A stretch of DNA of 64,000 bases from Cylindrotheca closterium (taxonomy: Eukaryota; Bacillariophyta; Bacillariophyceae; Bacillariales; Bacillariaceae): positions 310,001-374,000 of the forward strand of contig CAKOGP040001668.1 of NCBI GenBank assembly GCA_933822405.4, written 5' to 3'. This document shows, one piece after another, positions 51,092 through 60,646 of the stretch. The position numbers and the translations under genes are program-made. Under the pieces are notes generated by a model. It did not search any database, was not told where the DNA came from, and saw only the letters and a list, made by a program, of their open reading frames with translations. How positions within the stretch are numbered: position 1 is the first letter of the stretch; the number at the start of each line of letters is the position of its first letter.

Positions 51092-53443
51092 ATGGCACCA
51101 TTGGCACCAAAAAGCAAAGCGCCCACCAAAAGATTCTACTTCATCGTTATCGTTGCAATAGCATGTACACACATATTTGACTGGAGTCCATCCAGTTATG
51201 CTTTTTATTCTGAAAATACTACGAGTAGTGGTGGTGGTGGAAGCGCCCAGGGGCACCTCTCCTCAAAACCTCAATGGAATCATCGTGCTGCCGTGGAAGA
51301 AAAGAGTCAGTCAAAAGACACATTTGAAGCGGGCATGTCGGAACAAGACGTGAATTTGAATGCAGATGAGGAAGAAAGTCAGGATGAAGACAGTCCGTCT
51401 GAGTCTAAGTCTGAACAAGACTCGGATGCCAGTTTGGATTCGGATGAGCATGATGAAAATCAGGATCAAAAGCAGGACGGAGACTCAAACCAAACGCAGG
51501 ATGAGTCTCAGTCAGAAGGGGATGCGAATTTGGATTCGGATGAGCATGATAAAAGTGAAGATGCGAATTTGAATGCTTCAAGTACGGATGAGGGTGAAAG
51601 TCAGAATAATACTACAAGTACAGAAGATGAGGATGAAAGTCAGAATAATGAAGGCACAATTCAGTCTCAGGCTCCATCTGAGACGCCAGCTGAACAAGAT
51701 ACGGGTTTGAATACTACAACAAGTGAGGTTGAGAATGGTGAAAATCAGAATGATGGCATCATTCAGCCTCAGACGAATTCGTCCGAATCTCCTTCTGAAC
51801 TAGATACAAATGGTGTGAATACTCCAGGTCCAGTCGAGGATGGAAGTCATAGTGAATTGGGTTCAAGTACGGGTACACCGAGTGCAATCGAAAAGTGGAA
51901 ACAACTATGGAGAGACAACATACCTGAAAATGCTACCGTCAACGCCTTACCAGAACCGACGGCGAGTCGAATACTATCCTTGAACCACACCCTGTATGGT
52001 AAATCGGCAACACAAAGAGAGGTCTTCACCAGCCTTGTTGACGCATTTCCTCTCCCAAAACATGAAGATTCGATCGCAGTGTACAGTGAAGAGGCGTACA
52101 ACAAGCTTATATCCAAGTTGTTACAGACAGACAAACCTGATCGCAAGTTCAAAATTGTTGCTACTGGTGGCTCAACGACAGCAGGGGGTGGGAAGCCACC
52201 CGTACTCGATAAAGATCGGTATTACTCCAAACTTGCTGACTACTTGAATAGCATGCTCTCAATCAATCAAACAGGGACACAGCAAACGATTGAATATATA
52301 CCTCAAGGCCATGGTACCCGCAATTCGCTCCATGCTGCTGTGCTACTCGACAATTTTATTCCTTCCGACACTGACTTGTTACTCTGGGAGTTCTCGATTA
52401 ACGACGCAGCCGACCCAGATCTAAAGAACAAAGAGGCGGTGTTGAGTACCTCGAAACAAAGCTTCATTGCTTGGCTTCACGAGATCAGCGCAATGAAAGA
52501 GCCTCCGATGGTAGTGCTGCTTTATTACTGGAATTCGCCTTATCGTCGAAATCGGACAACCCATGAGATTATATGTGATTCATATGAATCACACGGTGAC
52601 ATTGCTCGACAGTTTCCGTTTGTTGTCGGTCATTTGAACATGGCAAAATACGTTGACGAAGAGCTGAATCTCTCAACCTGTGGGCTTTATCGAAAATGTC
52701 CACTTCTTAGTGATCAGCACCATGCCAGCAGAATTGGTCACGTGGCGACTGCTTTTCTATTGCTAAACGTGCTGAACCCTTGGTTTGCTTCTCAATCCGC
52801 GGCTGCTGCAAAACAACGAACATTCCTTGATGATACAAAACATGAATGGACTTGTGGTACAGAGACGGACGCCAAACGACTTTTACAGAGTGTCATAACC
52901 AACTCATCCACTGGGTGGAAATCATCCATTGGCAGCTGGACGCTGGAGATACCTATATACAATCAAGAGACTCCAAGGAGTCTTGTGCCTGGCAATCCAT
53001 TGGAAGGCATTGAGCTGATATCAAAGGCGAGTGATATTCGGCAAGATAGACAACGGTGCATATCCTTGAACCAGTGCGGCGCAAATAACACATTTTACTT
53101 GAAAGCTCCATTTGAACAACCAATGCGAAATGTCCGAGTGATGCTCATGAGCTTCAGAACCAAGGGCCTGGGCCGCCCATTGAGCACCAGTGAAATCAGC
53201 GTCCAACTCAACGACTCGAATACATCCGCACCTGGAGAGCTTGTACCAATGATGGTTTACAAGAAACCAGAGATAGTCAAAGAGTGGCATTGTCATTTTT
53301 CGTGCTCATGTGCTTGGGGCACAAATGTTGACCTCTACTGGTATATTCTGAATACCTCCGAGCCAGCTGTGCATTCCGTCCGAATGTGCGTACCTCCCCG
53401 TGTAAATCGATCACCCAAAATACAGTCCCTTGCATTTTGGTGA
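51092..53443 (+). CDS. Type II membrane SGNH-hydrolase-like protein with acidic stalk
   Basis: A single exon encodes 783 residues. A signal anchor lies at about 15-30 (FYFIVIVAIACTHIF). Residues about 65-265 form a low-complexity acidic stalk of degenerate repeats rich in Glu, Asp, Ser, Gln and Asn (for example ANLDSDEHD, repeated). The rest is a SGNH/GDSL-type domain: block I ATGGSTTAGGG with Ser361, block III-like WEFSINDA, and block V-like SDQHHASRIGHVATA with Asp and His. Cys residues and N-glycosylation sites (NxS/T) suggest a luminal or surface location. A carbohydrate O-acetyl esterase or acetyltransferase role is plausible from the SGNH family but not proven. Confidence 0.78.
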   Translation: MAPLAPKSKAPTKRFYFIVIVAIACTHIFDWSPSSYAFYSENTTSSGGGGSAQGHLSSKPQWNHRAAVEEKSQSKDTFEAGMSEQDVNLNADEEESQDEDSPSESKSEQDSDASLDSDEHDENQDQKQDGDSNQTQDESQSEGDANLDSDEHDKSEDANLNASSTDEGESQNNTTSTEDEDESQNNEGTIQSQAPSETPAEQDTGLNTTTSEVENGENQNDGIIQPQTNSSESPSELDTNGVNTPGPVEDGSHSELGSSTGTPSAIEKWKQLWRDNIPENATVNALPEPTASRILSLNHTLYGKSATQREVFTSLVDAFPLPKHEDSIAVYSEEAYNKLISKLLQTDKPDRKFKIVATGGSTTAGGGKPPVLDKDRYYSKLADYLNSMLSINQTGTQQTIEYIPQGHGTRNSLHAAVLLDNFIPSDTDLLLWEFSINDAADPDLKNKEAVLSTSKQSFIAWLHEISAMKEPPMVVLLYYWNSPYRRNRTTHEIICDSYESHGDIARQFPFVVGHLNMAKYVDEELNLSTCGLYRKCPLLSDQHHASRIGHVATAFLLLNVLNPWFASQSAAAAKQRTFLDDTKHEWTCGTETDAKRLLQSVITNSSTGWKSSIGSWTLEIPIYNQETPRSLVPGNPLEGIELISKASDIRQDRQRCISLNQCGANNTFYLKAPFEQPMRNVRVMLMSFRTKGLGRPLSTSEISVQLNDSNTSAPGELVPMMVYKKPEIVKEWHCHFSCSCAWGTNVDLYWYILNTSEPAVHSVRMCVPPRVNRSPKIQSLAFW

Positions 53444-54422
53444 TGACAAGGAAGGTCACGGATAGCTAGACGATGATATCATCATCAGGAGTCGGTCAGT
53501 CAGTCAGCAGCCAAAGAGGAAAGGCAATACCGCTGTCTGCGAAACTACAATACTCCGAATTTCAAGCTCCAGACCTACTGTAGTTACCAGAGTGGAGCGT
53601 CGTCTCCATACCAAGTCATAAAACTGTCTGCTAGGGACTCAGAAATGAGCGAAGTTACGAATATAGTCTGAGCACCAAATTTGAATTCGTCACGACTAGC
53701 AATACTACTATACAAGAGTCTACGAAGCCCAATCTCAAAGCAATCGATAGGTAGTAAAATAAGCAGCCACCTCCATTTTGTTTCGTTCCAGAGGCGTCTG
53801 TCTGTCTATAAGCCAACTTGTGCGAGTTGAAAATAAGGTGGAATGTCTGAAATCATGAGAAGACAGCACCTGTAAATGTTGTGTATCATAGATCACAGAA
53901 TATCTTTCCTCATTCAAGAAGAATACCGACGGAGGGTTCGGGTCTCGTTATTCAAGTATATATATAAACGGATGCTTTTATAAAGCGTAAGAAGAAGAAT
54001 GACGGCCAAGTCGTCCTTGCCAAGAGAAAAGAACATCAAATGCAAACAGGAGAAGATGTCACCAGAATGGAATTTCGAATTCGCATTGACAAAGTAATTT
54101 TTACGGATATAAGCACCAATGATCATCAAGTCATCTGATAAGAATCCTTCGTTACTGAATGGATTCTTCGACTCAGAGTCGAAGCCCCACATTCATATCT
54201 GTGAACGTATATTTGCAAATGATCAAGAAAAGTGAGCATGTTCTGATCAGATCTGATCAGAAGCACTGGGGTACTGGCAAAGCTTCGTTCAGGACGGAAC
54301 AACGTAATCTCAAATCGTGCCGCACAACTACAGTACCATATGATAAAACCAACTGACACGAAACAGTTGCAAACAGACAAGCCAAATAAGCAGCATCAAG
54401 AACCCCAATCACGTCACAAATT
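53444..54422. other. Long gene-free region
   Basis: Almost 1 kb without a supportable gene. A GTCAGTCAGTCAGC run lies at 53493-53506 and a GATCAGATCTGATCAGA palindromic string at 54245-54261. The promoter of P-loop kinase 2 should be in the 3' part. Confidence 0.45.
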
Positions 54423-55418
54423 ATGAAGGAACGAGAACAACTTTTTAGTTTCTCCCTCTTTTTTCTCTTAGCATTGCTGCACCAGTCTACCGCATTTACA
54501 ACAACAACTACAACAACGTCTATCAACAACAACAATAACAAGATGGGTTTTGTCAAACTAGGCCGACACCGAAAGTCTTACTCCGAGTCGTCAACGACTC
54601 TGAAGATGTCCAAGCCACCCATGCCAGAAACCCTGGCGGGAGACTTGTGCGACAAGATTAAATGGAGGAAATTGGACCCCGAGACCTCTGCTGATATTTA
54701 CATGGACATTTCCACAACCAAGATTGCCAATGTCTCCATTAGCTGGGAACCTGAAACCGCCCAAAAGATTCGCAAGCTTGAATTGCAGAAGAAGGTCAAG
54801 GCATTTAACAAGTACGGAGACGACGCTCCGGAAAAACCATTCATGGTGGGCGTCGTTGGAATTCCAGGCTCTGGAAAGAGTACTTCTGCTGATATTCTGT
54901 CATCCATTCTCAGTAGCTCCATTGTCATGCCCATGGATGGCTTTCACACTCCCATGGCCGATCTGGAAAAGATGCCCAACGCCACGGACGTCATTTACCG
55001 CAGAGGAGCTCCGGATACCTTTGATCCGGCCTCGCTCGAAAAGGCCTTGGAACGTATCGTCAATGGCGACGAGGAAGAGGTGTCCATTCCTGGATTTGAC
55101 CATGAAAAGGGAGATCCAGAAAAGGATCAACACACCTTTATTCGCAGTGAACACTCCGTTGTGATTGCCGAAGGGATTTACCTCATGCATCAAGCAGATG
55201 GATGGGAAAACATCAAGTCCTACTTTGATTTCATTGTGTACATTAAGATTGACGTCGACACTTGCGTCGCTCGACTAAAGTCACGGAACAAGTGCATTCC
55301 AGGATACACGCCAGAAGAAATTGAGATTCGATGCGAAATTGTCGACCGCAAGAATGCGGAGACTGTCGAAAAGAGTAAGATTTGGGCAACGGAGGAAGTG
55401 ATCTCTGGAGCAGCATAA
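54423..55418 (+). CDS. P-loop kinase of the uridine kinase/phosphoribulokinase fold (paralogue 2)
   Basis: A single exon encodes 331 residues and is paralogous to 46757-47722. The signal peptide (FSLFFLLALLHQSTAF) ends in an S-T-A-F motif followed by Thr and Asn runs (TTTTTTTSINNNNN), as expected for a diatom bipartite plastid presequence. The kinase core repeats the paralogue's motifs: SWEPETAQKIR, FMVGVVGIPGSGKST, MPMDGFHTPMADLEK, YRRGAPDTFDPASLEK, VSIPGFDHEKGDPE, VIAEGIYLMHQADGWENIKSYFD and RNKCIPGYTPEEIEIRCE. Walker A and the DGFH and RRGAP motifs are intact. It differs from paralogue 1 mainly in the presequence and the tail. The substrate is unknown. Confidence 0.87.
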   Translation: MKEREQLFSFSLFFLLALLHQSTAFTTTTTTTSINNNNNKMGFVKLGRHRKSYSESSTTLKMSKPPMPETLAGDLCDKIKWRKLDPETSADIYMDISTTKIANVSISWEPETAQKIRKLELQKKVKAFNKYGDDAPEKPFMVGVVGIPGSGKSTSADILSSILSSSIVMPMDGFHTPMADLEKMPNATDVIYRRGAPDTFDPASLEKALERIVNGDEEEVSIPGFDHEKGDPEKDQHTFIRSEHSVVIAEGIYLMHQADGWENIKSYFDFIVYIKIDVDTCVARLKSRNKCIPGYTPEEIEIRCEIVDRKNAETVEKSKIWATEEVISGAA

Positions 55419-55629
55419 ACGACTGTAATCGGGACGCAAGAATTGATTGAAACATTATGATGATAATGAGCATCATAGAACATACAATAGGTGTGTGCAG
55501 AACTGACCAACAAGTTCTTAAGCACGCCAAACCTTTTTCAACCGTGACATACAGTAACATACTATACGTAAATACCATTTAGACACTAATGATAGTCATT
55601 CTTTATTAGCATAACAATCAGTTCCGTAG

Positions 55630-56676
55630 TTATTGTTTGTTATCGCTAGTACTAATTCTACTGCTAGACCCTGCTAGTTTTCGTTGTCGTCTTTGCTCAA
55701 AATGCCCAGCGAGCCACAAGGTCCCTTTTCCAGCCATGCTTCCAGCGATACCACTGGCATCAAAGATTACTAAATTGGGCACGACCTTGCGATTGACTTT
55801 CATGACACCAGCCGCATAAATATCCACATTTTGTCCAGCCTGTTGGAGTCCAACATAGACGGATAATGAATCAAATGGACGTTTGGTTGTACCTTCTCCT
55901 GCTTCCGGATCCAAATGAACCAGGACGGAATAATTGTCCTTGCCGATCTTGTCAATGGTGACACTTTGGCAATATCTCATGATACCTGTATGGCTACGAA
56001 TCACTCGTTGCGATTTCAATACCAAGTCTTGGCGGTACCTTATACCACCACCAGACTTTTCATCCTTGTCATGATGCAAGGATTGCAGCATTGCTCCTCC
56101 AAATCCCCCTGGTATTCTTCGTGATGATATCCCCTTTTTTGGTTGAGCATCTTCTCCTTTTGCATTGGGATTGTAATCATCGTCAATCTCATCATCATCA
56201 CACTGAATTTCGTGAAAGGTGCACTGAATGACATCCTTTTCGTTCCATTTCTCTTGGAGTGAAGGTGTCAGGTAAGCAGCGAGGACTTCGTCTACAGTGC
56301 AATTCACCGCCACTTGACTAGATTCCGCCAATACCCAATCCCCATTCAGTTTGGTGGAAGATACCTTGCCGGCACGACCATCCTTTCCGCGAAAGTCTTT
56401 AAGCGGATTTCTCTTTCGTTTCAGATTCTTTTTTAGGGCGGCCTGAATTGATGACGGGGATTGGAATCGGTGAAAGAAAAAGCCTTCGATAGTGTCATCA
56501 TCATCCGACAAGGCCGGTTGCAAGGATGGATTGTCGTAGTCATCCCTATAGCTGGTGAAGGGAATGATACCACTTGGTACCGCCACGGCATGGACTATTG
56601 CTGCATGACGACCAGAAGAAGCTAACACAGTAGCAGACAGCGCGATCCAGATGATTCGTAAGCGTATCTTTGGCAT
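55630..56676 (-). CDS. Secreted protein with START/SRPBCC-like domain
   Basis: A single exon encodes 348 residues. The signal peptide is at the N-terminus (LRIIWIALSATVLASSGRHAAIVHAVA). After an acidic linker and a Lys/Arg-rich segment, a START/SRPBCC-like lipid-binding fold is suggested from about residue 108 to 320. Supporting segments are WVLAESSQVAVNCTVDEVLAAYLTPSLQEKWNEKDV (the W-x-V..A-YL---LQ-KWN pattern), YRQDLVLKSQRVIRSHTGIMRYCQSV, DSLSVYVGLQQAGQNVDIYAAG and a last helix around VIFDASGIAGSMAGKGTLWLAGHF. The order is typical of StAR-related or polyketide-cyclase-like domains. It may carry a lipid in the secretory or periplastid route. The domain call is by pattern. Confidence 0.7.
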   Translation of the reverse strand: MPKIRLRIIWIALSATVLASSGRHAAIVHAVAVPSGIIPFTSYRDDYDNPSLQPALSDDDDTIEGFFFHRFQSPSSIQAALKKNLKRKRNPLKDFRGKDGRAGKVSSTKLNGDWVLAESSQVAVNCTVDEVLAAYLTPSLQEKWNEKDVIQCTFHEIQCDDDEIDDDYNPNAKGEDAQPKKGISSRRIPGGFGGAMLQSLHHDKDEKSGGGIRYRQDLVLKSQRVIRSHTGIMRYCQSVTIDKIGKDNYSVLVHLDPEAGEGTTKRPFDSLSVYVGLQQAGQNVDIYAAGVMKVNRKVVPNLVIFDASGIAGSMAGKGTLWLAGHFEQRRQRKLAGSSSRISTSDNKQ

Positions 56677-56966
56677 CTCGGGTGTACTACCTACTGTGAT
56701 AGATCAGAGACTTGGCAACTCCAGTCGTGATGGTTTCCGTTGCTGGTATCAAGGACAAAAATTGCATGACGAACGACACACCTCAAGGTTTGTGATTGGA
56801 CAACCGACTTGATTTTGGTCAGTGAGGCGCGCGAGCGGGACCGCCTGTTGGAAGCCATTTTTGAATTTCCCCCTTCCCGGCCGATTTTGGAAATTCGCAA
56901 ATCATAACAAGTTCTTCATAATTCGCAACTCGTGTCGCGAAACCAACTGTAAGACAAGCAAACACC

Positions 56967-57710
56967 ATGAAATACAACTTTCAAAAGAAGATGCAGTCTC
57001 CAAGACTGTCCATGACTAAGAACAAGACTATGGATTCGGATCGCCGAAGCCTCATCCTCCAGTCGATGGATTCTTTCCTGGGCATTGACGAAGACGAGCT
57101 CTCCTTGGGCGATCTTCCTCCAGTCAACAAGCCATCCATCCGAAAGCCAGGTGCCTTGACAAGAGACGATCGGTCTACTTCTACCGAGGTGACTGCCTTG
57201 GACGATTCCGTTGCGTCCTTTGACCTCACTGAAATGGAAAAGGAGGCAACCATTACCATCCTTCCAGTCTCTCCCTTTCCTGAATCTCACCCCGAAGATA
57301 TTGGGGAGGTGCAAGAGGACTGTTTCGATAGCGATGATGACGAATGGTCCACCAAGTCGTTGGAAATTTTGGAATTGCGCAAGTTGAGCCATCGCAGGTC
57401 TGTTTCCATTCAGTCTGTGGAGATGGATGAAAACTGTTTGCGCATGCCCGATTTGCGCAAATCTTCCGTCCCTCCCATGAGACGGACCTCCATTTCCGTC
57501 CCCGTTGCTCCTATTCAAGAAACCAAGCAACCTAGTCGTCGAAGCTCGGTATCCTTCGCGGAAATGGCCGAAGTAAGCTTTATCGACAAGCTTGACGCCA
57601 AAAACACTGACTTCGATTCCTTGTATTGGAACGAAGAGGAGCTGGCTGACTTTCGACACGAAGCCTTCTTGGAAGAGTGTGGCATTGCAGACGAAGACTT
57701 TGATGATTAA
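56967..57710 (+). CDS. Acidic, Ser-rich protein with repeated RRxS motifs
   Basis: A single exon encodes 247 residues, with no signal peptide and no known domain. It is acidic and Ser-rich overall, with several basophilic-kinase-type sites (HRRSVS, RRTSIS, SRRSSVS) and an acidic patch (DSDDDEW). The end has a more conserved-looking block LYWNEEELADFRHEAFLEECGI. The ATG at 56967 follows an A/C-rich leader (CAAGCAAACACC) as in other genes here. Convergent with the PLC-like gene. A small regulatory phosphoprotein is a guess. Confidence 0.65.
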   Translation: MKYNFQKKMQSPRLSMTKNKTMDSDRRSLILQSMDSFLGIDEDELSLGDLPPVNKPSIRKPGALTRDDRSTSTEVTALDDSVASFDLTEMEKEATITILPVSPFPESHPEDIGEVQEDCFDSDDDEWSTKSLEILELRKLSHRRSVSIQSVEMDENCLRMPDLRKSSVPPMRRTSISVPVAPIQETKQPSRRSSVSFAEMAEVSFIDKLDAKNTDFDSLYWNEEELADFRHEAFLEECGIADEDFDD

Positions 57711-57840
57711 AAAACAAGAATCTTCATATAGATTAACCGGGAGGGGAAGTTCGCAAGCAACTTGAGTAGTCCATAACGACATTCCATAGACATAGACATT
57801 TTACATTTTAAAATATATAAAAACAATTACTTTTTGGTTC

Positions 57841-58995
57841 TTAAGCAAGGAGAATTACAGACACTGTAAGACTGAGTATCAATAGCCTCGTGCCAATATC
57901 ACGGTTGGCCGAAGAGTCGGGTGTTGGATTGGAAGGGGCTGATGGAGGGCTCAATGTTGGTGCGCTTGTCGGTGTCACCGTTACCGGCCGACAAGCATCC
58001 GTAGACACAGTCACTTGTGCCTTGGTCGAATCACCACCACCACCACCACCACCACCCCCACCGTCCTTTACGACTAGTCCTGCATTATATGTTGGAATGA
58101 AATCCGACAGGTCACCGTGACTCCAAAAGTCTACGGACACAAAGTTGACTGGGTGGTCAAAGACCGATTGACATTGTTCCAAAATGGGTTCCACAAAGGT
58201 TCCTGTATTGATCGTCTGGGCTGCCGCCTTGCTTGGTGCAATGCCATTGTCCAGTATAAAATCATTAAAGAGATAGAAATCCTGTTGTGTGCCTATTGCC
58301 TCACACGGCGCGCCTTGCAAGGATTCGACCGACCTGTGGGAAAAGGACGTCTGAGACGCATAGTCGAAGAAGAAATGAATTCCATTCGGATTTCCGTTGG
58401 GAGGGTTGCCATTTGGACCGCTGGTGTAGAAAAAGATGATTTGTTTGCAATCTTGCACCATCTCGCCCAGTGTGGGCCAGGCTACATTGTCATGTTGGTA
58501 CATTTTGGATTTGAAACTGTTCGACAAGATAGATTCGACATCTTGCAATGAGATGTCGGCGGCTCCTCCACCAGCGCCATTATTGACTTGCAGGAAAAAT
58601 ACAACAACTTCTCGTGGATTAGCTTCCAGCCAATCATCAATCTGTTGAAAGGTTTCTGTTGCATTTCTCGAACCGACACCACATCCCACCAAGGACGACC
58701 CATGACAAAATACTAATTGACCATTGCAACGGCAAATATCTAGACTAATTCCTCGATAGCCAGCGTCTAGAGATGCCACGATTGGGTCGTTCTCATGATT
58801 GGAAAATATAGTAAAGCCGTGAGAAGGAGAAGACATGGCATTGTGGACCATTCCATACAAGATCTCGTTCACAGAAAAGCCACACAAGCCATTGACACCA
58901 TTACAAACATTGGACGTCGTGGTTTGTCCGTGGACTAGTGATGAAGATGATGCTAGAAAGAAAAGATATTGCAATAGTAAATTGAAAGTCCTCAT
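57841..58995 (-). CDS. GPI-anchored PI-PLC-like phosphodiesterase
   Basis: A single exon encodes 384 residues. The signal peptide (FNLLLQYLFFLASSSSLVHG) is followed by a PLC-like phosphodiesterase (TIM-barrel) domain, about 45-320. The first catalytic His lies in MVHNAMSS and the second in LVFCHGSSL, with GYRGISLDI between, as in PI-PLC X-domain proteins. A Gly run (about ten residues) and a Pro/Ser/Thr-rich linker precede a hydrophobic C-terminus (RLLILSLTVSVILLA) after a small-residue site, typical of GPI anchoring. It probably sits on the cell surface. There is no EF hand, C2 or Y domain, so it is the bacterial-type single-domain form. The substrate may be a phosphoinositide or a GPI, but is unproven. 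Confidence 0.85.
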   Translation of the reverse strand: MRTFNLLLQYLFFLASSSSLVHGQTTTSNVCNGVNGLCGFSVNEILYGMVHNAMSSPSHGFTIFSNHENDPIVASLDAGYRGISLDICRCNGQLVFCHGSSLVGCGVGSRNATETFQQIDDWLEANPREVVVFFLQVNNGAGGGAADISLQDVESILSNSFKSKMYQHDNVAWPTLGEMVQDCKQIIFFYTSGPNGNPPNGNPNGIHFFFDYASQTSFSHRSVESLQGAPCEAIGTQQDFYLFNDFILDNGIAPSKAAAQTINTGTFVEPILEQCQSVFDHPVNFVSVDFWSHGDLSDFIPTYNAGLVVKDGGGGGGGGGGDSTKAQVTVSTDACRPVTVTPTSAPTLSPPSAPSNPTPDSSANRDIGTRLLILSLTVSVILLA

Positions 58996-59702
58996 GCTTT
59001 CTCTCTCACTGTTTGTTGTCTTGTGATGATATTTTATGCATACAGTCCCAGGTACCAGGTACTTGTACCGGTCTTGTGGCGCGGTATTGTGGGATCGTGC
59101 GTATGTCGATGGTGGAGGGGATTTATTTGTATCCCCTACTTTTATTTTTGTATTTTCGATCGACTGAATTAGACGTACCGGTATTATATTTGATGTTGGC
59201 CTATTTTGGGCTTCCTCAAATTAGTCGCATCTGATGTCAATGACGTGTTTTGGATTGGACATCCTTATTCATCTACTAATTTAGCCACACCTGACGTTGT
59301 GCATCGTCAAACCACATCATTGTCTTTCAAAAGACCAATGAATACCACAGAATAAAGAAATATTTGTCATCTCCGCGAAATCAATAAGTAATTGGTCTCG
59401 ACTTATGTTCTTTGGATGTCCAGAACCGGAATATCAATAGCAAGAACAATTCGGATCTAGTCCTAGAAACTAGATCAAGTTGAATTTGGTTCACATTTTA
59501 GTTGCCACGTTGGTGGCGATTCACGTTTTTTTGCCAGATCAGTTGCAGAGAATGTGTGGAATCTAACGTGGCGCAATTTGGACGAGGATTTTGTCCTGTG
59601 GAACAGTCATGCCGAACCCCCACCGGATTTGCAAAACATTTGAAGACTACCAAGTCTCACAAACCCAAACACACAACCAAAACAACATCAAACTACAAAA
59701 TC
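58996..59702. other. Intergenic divergent region with GGTACC palindrome
   Basis: CCAGGTACCAGGTAC at 59048-59062 lies 53-67 bp upstream of the PLC-like start codon. The rest separates it from a small plus-strand gene at 59703. The open frame from 59502 upstream of that ATG has no support. Confidence 0.45.
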
Positions 59703-60026
59703 ATGTCTGCTACCGCCGCCCTTGAACAATCCATGAAACTAAAACAAACCCAAAAGTCTGGAACATTCCAACCAATGATCAGTCTGAAGCGCCCTCTATC
59801 CTCCATGGGAAGCTTTGACCTCAGCGAATTCGAACAAGCTTCCAAGCAAATCGAAGACTCCATTGCCTTTCCAAGCATCGAATGGAGCTTTTCTGATGAC
59901 GATGATGAGGACGATGTCTTCTCTTTCGAACCACCAGCCAAACGATCCTGCAACGGCTTGGTGCGATGCAAGAGTTCCGCCGATCTCTCCTCCGCGAGAT
60001 GTGGCTCCGCTGGATCTTTGTGCTAA
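59703..60026 (+). CDS. Small acidic protein, unknown
   Basis: A single exon encodes 107 residues. It has an acidic tract (SDDDDEDDVFSF) followed by a basic, Ser-rich end (PAKRSCNGLVRCKSSADLSS). No membrane segment or known domain. The leader before the ATG is A/C-rich (CAAAACAACATCAAACTACAAAATC), like that of other genes in the window, which supports this start over the open frame from 59502. The acidic block then KR-C-G-LVR pattern is reminiscent of short regulatory proteins, but no function can be given. Confidence 0.5.
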   Translation: MSATAALEQSMKLKQTQKSGTFQPMISLKRPLSSMGSFDLSEFEQASKQIEDSIAFPSIEWSFSDDDDEDDVFSFEPPAKRSCNGLVRCKSSADLSSARCGSAGSLC

Positions 60027-60646
60027 ATCAACGATGATCGAGCACTACAATTTTGAAAATTTCTGCACAAAAATGCAATTCATACCACTCTGGCTCAATG
60101 ATCACACTGTAAATATTGATCATCATTCCGTTGTCTTCACTTGAACATATCAAGGCAACCGAATCCAGTCCCTGTACACTACTACCACCACTACTCCAAA
60201 CAAATAAATCCTGCTAACTGTAACGCTATAACTTTTTACATACACACATCACACACAACTATTGTCTGCATTGGTGCATACACTTTATACATCTTGCTGT
60301 CTCATCTACTAGAGAGCGACACATAACGTACCAACTTCCTACAACAAGCTTACATTGCTGCCTGAGTGAGTGTTTGGCATCACTTTTGTGTGTTTGGAAA
60401 GAGATTTGAGGATTGAGTCAAAGCGATCAACGTTTTTACTATCAGCGTTGGTCGTCCTTGTCCGTCCGTCTCAGTCTGTCCGTCTTTTACGGTCGGTCGG
60501 TCCAATGAATCATGGGCATCACCCATCACCTTTGACTTTTAATTCTTGCACATTTTCGCTTTTTGTCCTTCGCTTCAGGGAAGGCAAACAACAACGTTTG
60601 ACCACATCGGAGCCCCGTAGAACCAACAAACCCCAGAGTCAGCGCA
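60027..60646. other. Intergenic region
   Basis: 3' flank of the small acidic gene and promoter side of the methyltransferase gene. CGTCCGTC/GGTCGGTCGG strings lie at 60465-60500. A 190-codon frame at 60370-60942 overlaps the next gene, has no domain and was rejected. Confidence 0.45.

Noticed and set aside
56916..57782. 288-codon minus-strand frame opposite the RRxS protein
   Set aside because: The opposite strand has a better start context, composition and end; this frame has no recognisable features.
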